Shown here piece after piece: positions 10,541-22,031 of a DNA stretch of 64,000 bases (positions are counted from its first letter, which is position 1; the number at the start of each line of letters is the position of its first letter). This stretch comes from Spirodela intermedia (lineage: Eukaryota; Streptophyta; Magnoliopsida; Alismatales; Araceae). The notes beneath the pieces were generated by a model that was not told the origin of the DNA, made no database searches, and worked only from the letters and a program-made list of their open reading frames with translations. The DNA lies in contig LR746278.1 in the NCBI GenBank assembly GCA_902729315.2, positions 2,675,501-2,739,500 of the forward strand. The letters run 5' to 3'. Position numbers and translations under genes: made by a program.

Positions 10541-11710
10541 GCATCCTGCCAATGGGATCCATTCGTCCACGGTCGCCATTGGCGCCCATTGCAAGCTCTC
10601 CGGCGACACCAGATCGTCGGCGGTCCCCACATCGGCGGTCATTGCACCCAGTCGACGGTAGCCATCGTCAAGTACCCATTGCAAGCCATCCGGCGACACC
10701 AGATCGTCGGCGGTCGCTATCGGCACCCATTATTCCGTGGTCGACATTAGCACCCATTGCAAGCCCTCTGGCGACGTCAGATCGTCGGCGGTCCCCATCG
10801 GCGGTCATTTCACCCAATCGACCGTAGCCATCGTCGTGCACCCATTGCAAGCCCTCCGGCGACACCAGGCACCCGTTGCAAGCCCTCTGGCGACGTCAGA
10901 TCGTCGGCGGTCACCATCGGCGGTCATTGCACTCAATCAACCGTAGCGCCATCGTCAAGTGCCCAATGCCCGCTCTTGTCCTCTTATGCTGGTGCAATCC
11001 TGTGCATGTCGGTACCTAGGCCACCCCGACCCCCCGCAGTCATTGCAGGCCATCCGGCGACCGCATCCTGCCAATGGGATCCATTCGTCCACGGTCGCCA
11101 TTGGCGCCCATTGCAAGCTCTCCGGCGACACCAGATCGTCGGCGGTCCCCACATCGGCGGTCATTGCACCCAGTCGACGGTAGCCATCGTCAAGTACCCA
11201 TTGCAAGCCATCCGGCGACACCAGATCGTCGGCGGTCGCTATCGGCACCCATTATTCCGTGGTCGACATTAGCACCCATTGCAAGCCCTCCGGCGACGTC
11301 AGATCGTCGGCGGTCCCCATCGGCGGTCATTTCACCCAATCGACCGTAGCCATCGTCGTGCACCCATTGCAAGCCCTCCGGCGACACCAGGCACCCGTTG
11401 CAAGCCCTCTGGCGACGTCAGATCGTCGGCGGTCACCATCGGCGGTCATTGCACTCAATCAACCGTAGCGCCATCGTCAAGTGCCCAATGCCCGCTCTTG
11501 TCCTCTTATGCTGGTGCAATCCTGTGCATGTCGGTACCTAGGCCACCCCGACCCCCCGCAGTCATTGCAGACCATCCGGCGACACCCAATCGTCGGCGGT
11601 TGCCATCGGCGGTCATTGCACCCACCAATCGACGGTCGTCATCGTCAAGTGCCCAATGCCCACGCCGGCGATACGAGGCACTCGTTGCAAGCCTCCGGCG
11701 ACACCAGATT
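10541..11710. repeat. GC-rich satellite-like block with a 522-bp tandem duplication
   Basis: The segment 10541-11062 is repeated almost perfectly at 11063 to about 11582 (period 522 bp). I could see only a few differences, for example at 10771/11293. Each unit is itself built of shorter words: GCAAGCCCTCCGGCGACACC followed by AGATCGTCGGCGGTC recurs five or six times per unit at about 80-120 bp spacing. A degenerate tail follows to about 11710. The long open frames on both strands are by-products of the repeat's composition and have no domain signature. The near identity shows the duplication is recent or homogenised. Confidence 0.9.
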
Positions 11711-12092
11711 GTCGGCGGCCATGGGCACTTGAAGTCCGTACCTAGTCCGCCCCGGCATGCCGTGCGACCAAGGTATTAAATAGAGTTTGGTTGGGAGAAG
11801 ACAACCGATATGGTACTAAACATTTGGCCTCCTCCCACCTCCCAACAGCCCAATAGAAACTGGAACAGGCACAATCCAACGTTCAAAACCAGCCCAGACC
11901 ACTAGGAGACATTTTGAGCCTAGCTGATACCGACACTCCAAGTTCGACATTTTAAAGGGCTACGCACAGCGTCGGTGGGCCCATTCAAGTCCCCTAATCA
12001 CCGCTGGACATTTTTAATTCTGCGTCCTCCGATAGTCCAACCACGTTTTCAGTATCATCACGGTCCAGAAAACTTAGATCGAGTGAGAAATC
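11711..12092. other. Intergenic, nothing recognised
   Basis: Mixed-composition DNA between the satellite block and the LOB-domain relic. No coherent frame, repeat or RNA gene was seen. Confidence 0.5.
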
Positions 12093-12371
12093 CTAGTCAA
12101 AGTTCCATGGCAGCGGTATCTGAGACTTAATCTTGTCCTTGGTCGCCTGCAAGATCCTGCGCCTGAAGGCCACGTCACTCTGCAGCCGCCCTCACGATTT
12201 GCAGACCTTGGTGATATTGCTTAGACCGAACAGCATCTGCGTCCAGAAGAAATCCTCCTTCTGGTGACGTGGGAAGGAAGGCGCCAATGGGCGGTCGGGC
12301 TCGCACCTGCGCTGCTGGTCTCGGCAGGGGGTGCTGGCGCCGCTGTGCGCGCCGCTTCCTCTAGAGCTCAT
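12093..12371 (-). pseudogene. Decayed LOB-domain (LBD) transcription-factor gene, LBD22-like
   Basis: One frame of 93 codons starts at 12371 and ends with TAG at 12093, interrupted by a single in-frame TGA about two-thirds along. The product retains QRRCEPDRPLAPSFP, matching the LOB C-block (…RRKCxPDCPLAPYFP…), and FGLSNITKV, matching the GAS block (FGxSNxxK). Two of the four zinc-binding cysteines are lost: the second is missing and the fourth is Arg. RRRILQATKDKIKSQIPL corresponds to the region after the GAS block. The lost cysteines plus the stop suggest a pseudogene. Recognition is from remembered family motifs, so a profile search should confirm it. Confidence 0.55.
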
Positions 12372-13206
12372 TTTTTTCCTCCCCTACCGAGTCTACAGAT
12401 AGCGAGCAGCAGGCAACATGAGAGGAAACGTGCAGGAGGGTATCTCTCGCAGGGTGAAGAGGCTGGGGTTTCCAAGTTGCTGGGGTAGGAAGGAATGGGG
12501 TTCTAGGGTTCTCGAATTGTTATGGTAAGAAGGATAGGGTCGCGAGGGTTTTATCTTAGGGTGGCACCTGGGTTCTAGTTTTAAGGAGATGAGGGAATCT
12601 CGAAAAATCTAGAATCTCTACTTCTCGCTCTTTCTTCTACTCATTTCAGTTTGCTGTTCCCGCTAAGCATGTCCTTCTCTCTCCAATCTCTCTCGAGCAG
12701 ATGGTGGAGGTGTAACTGATGGCCAGTCCCATTTTCAACTACCCGTGAAAAATTCTTGGCCCTTCTCACTAAAAAGTTTTTGCTGAGAACATTCAAATTA
12801 AAAGATCTAGTGCTGAGTTCCAGATAACGATAATGAAAATAAATGAAAAACATACTTGAGTCCATTTTGATCTGAATCTAACTTGGAGTTTTGGCTTTTT
12901 AGATTAGCACATCAGAGTCGTCATAATTGAATGACTTTGTTCTTGGAGTGATGGAATACTTCAAGAGTAACTCTAACATAATGTATGATACAATGACCGA
13001 CCTTTATTTATAATCAAGAGGTGGTTTGATTCTTAATGTCATTTTTTAAGTATGAATGTGTAGTATGGAAATTACATAAAATGTGATTTGATATATATAT
13101 TTTTAATTAGTCTACTTAATTATGTATGAAGATCAACTAAATATGTTTTGAGTGAGAATAAACATAAATTTTTTATTTGTAATAAATAGCTAAAAGATAT
13201 ATCTAT
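12372..13206. other. Intergenic, GC- to AT-rich transition
   Basis: Composition switches here from GC-rich (to about 12550) to strongly AT-rich DNA. No gene, intact element or RNA was identified. Confidence 0.5.
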
Positions 13207-14852
13207 AGTCATATAAGTATTGACGTGACTTAGTCCTTGTATAGTAAATTACGTAAATTTAAAATTTATAAAACTAGAAAATACAAATTTTTAGATATTT
13301 AGAAGTATTTCTAAACAAATATATCAAGTATAATTTAATAAAACTTCCAAAAATAGCGATAATTTTCCAGGTCAATCACAAGGATGTAATATAATATCAC
13401 GTAATTATTCAGAATTTGTTTTCAAAAAATACTATTTTCTATGAATTTTATACTATGAAATAAAAATAAAATATATTAAAAATTTATAAAAAAAAGGAAA
13501 TAAGGGTGCAAACATAAGGATGATATCAGCACCTGGCAAACGTAAATCATGTGACTGGCAAATGTAAATCATAAGCAATTATAGACAATTTAATTGATCA
13601 AATTAAGATCTATAAAAGTCAAAATAATCATAATTGAATGAAGTATATCTTGATAAATTTAAATCACACAAATTATCACTAAATGAAGTAGAAATTAAGT
13701 TGAAAGTAGGAAAATAGAGTTCCGGCATCACAGCAATGTGTCAACGATGTACCAAAATCCTGAGCGTTCAGAAGAATAGTCATTACATTGTTCATGGCCT
13801 CAAATGTTCTCCTTGGACAAAGACGACGTGGGTAATCTTTAGATCTCTTTGTGAAGTCTAGAGATCAATGAAATGGGTTGTCAAATCATCTCTAGCGGCT
13901 GTCACTCGACGGAGTAAAAAAAATAGTAATTTTGCGGCTCTTCGGTGACTATTACCGACAGAGAGGAGCTAGATGGAGGTGGGGCAAGTGTCAAAGAGCT
14001 TCATCCTCAAGTCCGCATAGCAAGAAGAAGCTCTTCATCGCATCCGGTATGCTCTCAAGAAGTGGTAACTCGTCTCCTGACGGATCATCTTCTTCTTGAC
14101 GATGACTTTTTCATCGATCAATTAGAGATGCTTTACTCGATGGATTCATGATCCTTTTATCGTGAATTGTTCAACAATTTTAGTAACAATGTTTCGTGAA
14201 TCGCGTTGATGAGATTTTCGCCGATGATCTAACGATTCTGGTTGTTTAATCCTTCACTAGCAATCTATAAGAAAGTCATAATAATCAGATAAAAAATATG
14301 AGTTTTTGTTCTAGGAGGATTTGAACCTGTGCTGATTTCTCGGCCTTTTCTAGAGAAGGTGTGATACGGGTTTAGTCCCACATCGTTGTGCGCCAAAGTT
14401 TCTGATAAATATATAGTAATATTACATTTATGATCAAGTCCCTTTCTCGTGTGTATGTATGATCACTCCTTGCCCCACAACTAGTTGGCCATTGGTGACA
14501 TGGAAGGAGAGTAGCACACATGCGCCTCTGTCGGTCCTAGCCGCTTGAGCCCCTGCTCGTGGCTCCTCCTCGACTGTGCTTTCGACCCACTTGCGGGCTC
14601 GGCTGGCTGACATATCCCCCCTATTTTACTATTTTTTTATTTCTTTTTCTTCATTTATCTCAAAAGTAAGACTATAAAAATCATATAAATTCGTATAAAA
14701 TCACATAATTACCCAAAAATTCACATTAATCAACTGAAAACCACTTTTCACACTTTAACACATATAAGTTTATTTATCATGAGTTAAAACTAAAACTATA
14801 TTATTTATTAATTATTAACTCATAATAATGAAGACTTATCAAGCATCAACAT
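13207..14852. repeat. Dispersed repeat family X, left copy (inverted relative to 22032-23933)
   Basis: About 1.65 kb matches the reverse complement of 22032-23933 in collinear order along most of its length. The outer end (TTGACGTGACTTAGT…) matches DNA near 23915. The middle (GTGATACGGGTTTAGTCCCACATCG…) matches about 22540, and the inner end (ATGAAGACTTAT) matches about 22035. The copies are clearly diverged and the left one is about 250 bp shorter. No coding capacity or terminal inverted repeat was found. A snRNA-promoter-like motif pair lies inside. It is likely a non-autonomous transposable element or a solo LTR. The boundaries are good to about 10 bp. Confidence 0.75.
14375..14415 (+). 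promoter_or_regulatory. snRNA-promoter-like USE plus TATA pair inside repeat X
   Basis: GTCCCACATCG (14375-14385) matches the plant upstream sequence element RTCCCACATCG. A TATATA (14410-14415) follows after 24 nt, the spacing reported for Pol III U6-type promoters. GTCCC occurs about 25 nt beyond the TATA, but no U6 or other snRNA body follows. The same word is common in plant LTRs, so this may simply be a transposon promoter. The second copy of the repeat has a degraded version. Confidence 0.35.
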
Positions 14853-15715
14853 AAAAACTCATACTAAAACGATACATCCTCACAAAGAATTATACTTATA
14901 TAAGTAATATATTTCTGAATATCTTTGGTAATGTTGAAGTAGTGAAATACATGATATTTTGATGATGAACAAGAAGTTTAAAATTAATCAAAAGATTAAA
15001 TTATGACCAGTTCTAAATTTTCATGATAAGAGATTGAACATGAAAATTATAAAGTTTAATCCAAAATAATATTAGTAAAAGTTCATATGAAAACTTATTA
15101 AGTGTATTCATAACACATGATGTTAAACTACTTAAACTAACTAACTAAAATATGAAGAGTTATTATTTTTTATGTTGCGGTGGAAATTCACACTATTTTT
15201 GTATGTTGTTCTATAAGTCCTTATTTACAATTAATGTTTCATTCATAATAACTTCTAATACTTGATAATCAAAGCTCTACACAATGATTTATATCTTGTT
15301 CTTATAAAATATATAATTTGATTAAAAAAACAAAGGTGGTTGTGAGTTGAGTTCCCTTTTAGACTATATCTTCATTTGCTGACAATTGGATTTGCTCATC
15401 AAAGAAATTTCTTAAATATGTATAGAGGTAGGTTATAATACCATAGGTTGAGTTATAGGCCACACTATGATCAAGAAGAGAAGACATGAAATGATTTTAT
15501 ATCGTCATTAGGATAAGATATTTGTCAATAAATTAATATTTTTCTTAACTTCTTAATTCTATGAAATTGATAATTGTAAGCTAGAGGGATTTTATTATGG
15601 CTTGGCTCTCTACTTAACTCTACTCTTTAAGGATAAACTTCATTCATAGGTTTCACTAATTATGATCTTTTGATCACAAAATATTAATTACACAATCCTT
15701 CTTTTAAATTTATGT
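14853..15715. other. AT-rich intergenic DNA, nothing recognised
   Basis: Low-complexity AT-rich sequence with no supported frame. It separates repeat X from the decayed segmental-duplication copy. Confidence 0.5.
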
Positions 15716-16690
15716 CATTAATCTTTCCATGAGGATGTATATGCTTTGTTCTATGTGCAAAATGACTTCTTTCTTTGGCTTTTAAATGTCAACATTTGGC
15801 AACAAAAATCCCCCTAGTACTTCCATAGGCCACAGATCTTAATTTCCTCAGTGCTTGAAGGATGTGAATTTGTTTCCTACCCACTTGAGAAGGGAGAGAG
15901 AGAGAGAGAGAGTGGAAGCATAACCCCGCTTGAGGAAATCTTGGGTTATATGTGGTGTGCTCCTCAACCCTCACTACCCATCTAGAGATTCCTCTTTGTG
16001 CTTAGAGATTACTTACCCTTAGAGTAACCAACTATGTGGCTTGTGTTGGATTTGCATTATGTGCATCTAATGTTGTCATAGATCTTATTTATCTCCTTCC
16101 TTCTACATGGATTTCTTTCTACCCCACGCATTTGTGATTAGCTGGTTATCTAGATCAAGTCTGGAAAGATTTCCCCTTTCTCTGTAATGGGTTTTTGCAT
16201 TCATCCCATCTTCAAGGAATCAATTTCTCGTCAACCTCTTCGCAATAAATTTTATTACCTTCTATGATCGATCCTCATAGTTCTACTTTCTCTCTCTAAA
16301 TGCTGATCATCAGCCTCCTTCATTGACAAGTCTGAAGAATGCCCCATATTAAACATATTAGACCCCTTGTATGCATCATCTTAGGCGCACCTTAGGTACG
16401 ATGCTGAATTGAGGATCTTAATCTCAAGTTTCAAGTTGATCATCTTTTGCTATCTTAAGAAGTGGATTGTTGGTTCCCAAATCTGAATATGGCTCTAAAT
16501 CACATATGTTCATTCAAGAAATCAACTTATTTATTTATTTCACAACTATCATTCAAGATGGATTAGCCTCCTTTTCTCGATAGACTTCACATAGTTATCA
16601 AGTATAAACATAGAGGAAAATATAAATTTCTTATTTTCTATATCAAGATAATATCTATTATTCTATTGATGTAAGAATTTGATCTAGAAA
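15716..16690. repeat. Segmental duplication: spacer, copy A
   Basis: This is collinear with 24830-25720 over about 0.95 kb, including shared landmarks: GGCCACAGATCTTAAT, a GAGAGA tract, CTTGGGTTATA, CCCACGCATTTGTGATTAG, GCATTCATCCCATC and CAACTATCATxxAxGATGGATTA. Its first 200 bp also match the 3' flank of the intact kinase gene (30198-30345). So a kinase gene once ended just to its left, or the unit's edge lies there. Confidence 0.8.
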
Positions 16691-16709
16691 TCAAAGATAG
16701 AAAAAAGAT

Positions 16710-16870
16710 TTGAAAAGCATTGTGGCTGATCATCTTTCTAGAATTAGACATTCGACAACACTTCTCAATAAGATTCATTTTTTGATCAATAATTTGTTGG
16801 TCATGAGGACACTCAACCGAGATGCACAATTTAAGAACATTCCAATAGGTAATTATGTGCCACTATGTAG
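16710..16870 (+). mobile_element. Possible Ty3/gypsy pol remnant
   Basis: A frame reading SIVADHLSRI followed by diverged sequence resembles the VADHLSR motif in gypsy polyproteins between RNase H and integrase. The fragment is short and runs straight into the actin relic. It could be chance similarity, but the motif is distinctive. Confidence 0.35.
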
Positions 16871-16879
16871 TGCTGCACA

Positions 16880-17205
16880 CCATCCTCTGGTAGTGGACCT
16901 CATGATGATATTGAAGGAGTGCAGCTACTCTTGCAACATGATGGCAAAGTGTAAGATCATGAGGGAAATGAAAGAAAATATGGCCTACATTCTGCTCGAC
17001 AACAAGCAGGAGTAGGAGATCATTAGGACCAGCTCCACTGTCAAGAAGAGCTATGAGCTGCTAGATGGGTAAGTTACCACGATTGGGGCCAAGTGGTTGA
17101 GTTGCCTTTACGTCATTTTCGTGTTGGCACTGATTTTCATGAAGACCATCAGCATCCACAAGACCATCTATATTGAGAGATGGCTCATATCTCACTTGGC
17201 TCAAT
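16880..17205 (+). pseudogene. Actin pseudogene fragment, copy A
   Basis: In-frame fragments recall actin: VDLMMILKECSY (actin DLTDYLMKILTERGY), IMREMKENMAYILLD ([15 protein letters not shown]), a stop inside the following QE block, RTSSTVKKSYELLDG (KTSSSVEKSYELPDG), then IGAK and a diverged MKTISIHKTIYI (MKCDVDIRKDLYG). Stops and substitutions make it non-functional. It retains the MKCDVDIRKDLYG segment that the better preserved copy at 25983-28113 has lost. Confidence 0.8.
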
Positions 17206-17534
17206 GATGGCACTCGAATAAAAGCTTACTTGGCTAAGCATAAAAGGATCATGAAAAAAGTGATGTTGTTTGTTTTTCTATTATGTTTGAAGGTATTTTG
17301 TAAGCTCTCTAGAAATGGGAGAGAATATAAATACATCACAAAGTTTTAACCAATATTGTTTTTGAATTAATCTATGGCCTTTTTCTTCTCATGAGATTTC
17401 TTTTTCTTTCTCTTTTTTTCTCTAGTAATAGTAGCAGCCAACTGAACTTGGAACTGGTAGTAAGTTTTGAATATGTATTCTTATTACAGTCTTTGTTTAT
17501 CATTATTCGTTGCTTGTTTATGTAAAGGAGGTGC

Positions 17535-17775
17535 TCCTATTTTCCGTGACTCGTGGTGGAGAAAGTGAGGCAATGAGGGAGATGGAGGTGGTGGATGAGA
17601 GGCTCTTAGGGGAAGAGGTGGAGGAGAACTAGTGAAGGTGATCCTATATGTGGCGATGTGGTGAAATCCAAGAGATTTCCACACTCCAGGTGACCATGGA
17701 GTGGGTTTTCGACATGCTCTAGTGGCTCCCTGTCAAGGTCCCACTAATGATGGAGATGGTGGTGGTTGACTTCCT
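17535..17775 (+). pseudogene. Receptor-like kinase pseudogene, part 1 (interrupted by copia)
   Basis: The sequence matches codons about 326-408 of the intact kinase at 28764-30092, for example GAGATGGAGGTGGTGGATGAGAGG and GTGGAGGAGAACTAG where the intact gene has GAGAACCAG. The catalytic domain upstream is gone. It stops exactly at the copia element: …GTTGACTTCCT is followed by the LTR, and the gene resumes at 24625. Confidence 0.85.
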
Positions 17776-18127
17776 TGAAAGATCTACCCTTACAATCTTA
17801 GAAAATATTAAGAAGAAGATTCAAGAGAGGAAGAAAATCAAGATCCACCCCCTTTGTGTTCTCTACATAGGTCCTTTATAAAGGACCAAGCCATACACCT
17901 TGCAAAGTAATGATGTTAAGGCAATTACCTGCTAACAACTACCTCCATGGCAGCATCACGACTATAATAACCCATTACAAACGTTTGTGATTAAAAGAGA
18001 TAGGGAGGAGAGAGAAGTTCAAAAGAAAAAACAAAACTCAAAAAATAAATGTCGAGATTCAATTTCATTGTAGTATTTTGATAAAGGCTCTGATTTTGTA
18101 ACTAATTCAATGTGCTTATCTCCAACG
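17776..18127 (-). repeat. Copia 3' LTR
   Basis: A 352-bp LTR starting TGAAAGATCTACC and ending TTATCTCCAACG on the plus strand. It is collinear with 24098-24624 apart from an extra 157-bp unit there. Both copies share ATCAAGATCCACCCCCTTTG and the CATGGCAGCATCA landmark. Confidence 0.85.
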
Positions 18128-21100
18128 TGCTCCTCTTTAAGCTCGCGAATGATCAGCAATGTCTCGACCTCCAACTAGCATGTGAAAACTTGCAACCTCG
18201 ATGCGTCTAAATGACTTGGTGAGAATATTCACTCATTACTCTTCCATTGATACATGGAGCACCTCAACCTCCTTGTCTTCAACACATTTTCTCACATAAT
18301 GATAGCAAATTTTCATGTGCTTTGAACAATTTTGAAAAGTGAGAATTTTGGTCAATTCAATTACAAATTGATTGTCCACAAAAATAATAACTGGTTTGAG
18401 ATTTCTTTCAGTCAATTCATTAAAAAAATCAATCAACCAGATGCCTTCACTAGTTGCAAGAATGAGGGAGACATACTCAACTTCACATGAAGATAGAATC
18501 ACTATCCTTTGTTTCTAGGACACCTAAGTTACTGCATTTTCACTGAGAAAGAAAATAAATCCGGAGGTGCTCTTCCTTTCTTAAATGTCTCCACTATAAT
18601 CACTATCACAATAGTCCTTTAGATCTAAATTCTCTTCTTTATATTTCAGCCCAAAATCAAGCGTCCCCTTGAGATATCTCAACATTCTTTTAGCACATTT
18701 CAGATGCTCGAATGTAAGATTCTCTATATATTTGTTGAGAATTCCCTACTAAAAAGTAAATCAAACTTAGTATGAGTTAGGTACCTCAATAAACCCATTA
18801 GGCTCTTGTATAAGGTTGAATATATCTGTACATCTTTCTTTCGATTAAACCTTAGTCTGACTTAAAGAGGGGTGAGTGACTAATTACAATTCTATATTTC
18901 AAATGCCTTCAATATCTTTAATGTAAATAATTTTTGTGATAAAATAATTTCACCTTCAAGTTGACTTACTTGAATTTCTAATTAAGAAGAAAGAAGTTGT
19001 AAATCTATCATCTCAAATAATGTTGACATGATCCATTTGAAAAACATAATTTCATCTTCAAGAGTTCTTGTGATGAGTAAGTTGTCAACATAGATTTCCA
19101 CATATAGGTGAGAATTTGTCAACTTCTTGAAATAGACCGTAGGTTCATAACCACTTCTAATCAAACCCAAGGATTAAAAACCTTTATCAAGCTCTAGGAG
19201 CTTGCTTCAAACTATATAGAGCCTTTTTCAATTTGTAAATCATATGCTTCTTGCCTTCAATTTTAAAATCTTTTGGCTATTTGACATATATATCCTCGTC
19301 AATAACACCATTCAAAATGTAGACTTTAGGTCCATGTGATAGACCCTCAAGTGGAATTGAGCTACAATAGTTTGAAGGACACAAATAATTTCTAATATAG
19401 TTATAGGTGAGAAAACATCAGTGAAGTCAATGCCATACCTCTGAACATAGCTCTTTGTCACCAGATGGGCCTTGTGTTTGAGTATTTCACTAGATGTGCC
19501 TCTCTTGATCTTGAAGACCCATTTGAGCCCAATTAATTTGCACCCTTAGTTCTTTCAATTTGTATTATCTCATCAGACATAATCTTTCTCTATATTTCAC
19601 ACGTTAAAGCTTCAGTGACACTTTCTACCTCATCTTTTATAGAAAAGTGACAGACTTCATCTTCATTCACTAATTCCTAAGTTTCAACATAGAGCTAAAT
19701 AAAATCTTTAAATCTTCAAGACAATATGTTCAAATGAGCTAAAGACATCACTAGACACATCTCTTCCATTCTCAGCCACATTAGAGGTGATTTCTTTTGG
19801 TTTAGTACTATCGTTGACTTGGTCAACATTAGGGTTAAGACAAAGTACAAAAGATTCAAGCCTATCTTTGTCTTTAAAATGGAATTATCTTAACTTCAAC
19901 ACTTTTCTTCCTTAAAAATAATATCCCTTGTGATGTGTATTGAGCTAGTGGATGAGGTCAAAAGCTCAGAAGCCTCTAATACTTCTTTCATAACTAAGAA
20001 AATTCATGGGAGGACTTTTATCGTCCAACTTCTTCAAACTTTCACCTAGGATTTTAACACGCATAATATATCAAAAGGTGTGAAGACGGTCAACTTAAGG
20101 CTTTCTTCCAATCCACACTTCATATGGAGTCAAATTCTCCAGACTCTTAATTGGAACTTAATTTAGCAAGTAGATTGCAATGTTAGTAGCTTCTTCTCAT
20201 AATTCTTGAGGTAAATTCTTTAACTTAAGCATGGATCTTATCATATCTAGTACTGTGCAATTGCATCTCTCCACCACTCCACTCTATTGTGGAGAGCAAG
20301 ATACAATAAGTTGCCTTCTTATGCCATGTTCATCACAAAAAGAGAAGAATTCCTTCAAGTTGAATTCTCCACCTTGATCTGTCCTTAAGTAACTAATTTT
20401 GACAAATTTTTCAACTTCAGCTGTCAATTTAAACTTCTTGAAGGCTTTAAATACCTCTGACTTCTTCTTCAGCAAAGAGATCCACATCAATCTCATGTGA
20501 TCATCTACTAAAAGCAAAAAATACTTACTCTCTTAGAGTTTCAGGCTCAATAGGACTGCATAAATTGTCATAAATCAGTTCAAATCATCTTGAAACTCTG
20601 AAAGTAGAGATTGATAAAAATAAAGCTTTGGTTTACTTCGACTTCACACAATCAACGCAAAGATCTTCCTCCTAAAATTTTGAGAGTCCGTTAACCATGT
20701 AATGAGAAAAAAAGAGCTTCAAGGAACCAAAGTTCAAATGTCCATACCTCTTGTGTCATAGTCGTGAGGTGTCATCCTTGATGTGAAAATAATTTTCTAT
20801 AATGTTAAGCTTCAAAAGATATAATCTTCCTGAATTTCTTTTGACTTTGGTCAAAAGTCTTCCTCTCAAATCATGTATAGTCAAGACTCCATTATCTAAG
20901 TAGATGTTGCAGCCTTGTTCATCTAATCTTCTAAGACTTAGAATATTGACTCTTAAAGTTGATGTGTATAGAACATTAGTTGAAATAATTATGTCTCCAC
21001 TTCTCGTATTTAAGACAATATTACCTCTGCCTTCGATGTTAATTCGAGAATCATTTCCAAATCTCACTCTCTCTTTATAAAAATCATCCAATTCATGAAA

Positions 21101-22031
21101 GAGTGATTTCTCACCTATCATGTATGAGGTGACTCTTATGTCAAGATATTAGAGTCCTTGGCCCAAATTGAAACATGAAATTCTTTAGAAGACTTCATTT
21201 ACTTCAAATGTCATAAGGAGATACGTCTGTGGGATTTATTTTTTTTGCAACATTTGTTTTTTCTTTATTATTTTTCACTCTCTCTTTCTTGGGAAATTGG
21301 CACTCATTTGAGTAGTGCCCCTTCTTCTAACAATTATAACAAGTCACCTTAGACTTATATTTAAGGAGTGATTCATCATTACTATCTTCAATCTTGAAAG
21401 AGCCTCTTCTTCTTTCTTTGCCATTGCCTCTTCCTCTACCGCGACCTCTACCTCTACCATGATTTTCATTAGTAGGGGCTTTTTACTTGTCTTTCCCCAT
21501 GGCTCACGTGAGAAGCGACTTCTCCTTCCTCTTAATCAAATAGTCTTTCAATTTATCTTTGTGGACCTTTAAAGTGCCAATGATCTCAACCAAAATCGTG
21601 TTGAGGTCTTAAAATTGCTCAATTGAAGTGGTAATTGAGTCAAATTTACATGAGACTGAACGAAGCAACTTAGAGGTGACATCAAGATTCAAAATATTTT
21701 CATCGAGACCTTTGAGCTTAACCACCATGTAAGATAATTTACTAAGAAAATCAAAGATGAGTTTATCATTGTCCATATAAAGATTTTCTAAATTTTGTTT
21801 GAGGGATTGAATGTGGGCCATATGTAGTCATAGAACTCCTCCATTTTTCACCTTTAAGAAAGTTCACATCTACTTTGCAAACTTGTCCACATCAAGTTCA
21901 CGTGTTATTTTCTCAAAAATAGTGTTGAACAAGATTGACATAACTTATCTGTGTTTCTTCCTTATAGGATTTTCTGACTTGAAGATGTTCCAAAGCTCAA
22001 GACCTTTCAAATGTAGACTCATACGAGTAAT

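Noticed and set aside
10535-11779. Several overlapping open frames of 65-171 aa on both strands
   Set aside because: They come from the stop-poor composition of the GC-rich tandem repeat, duplicate themselves at the 522-bp period, and carry no domain.
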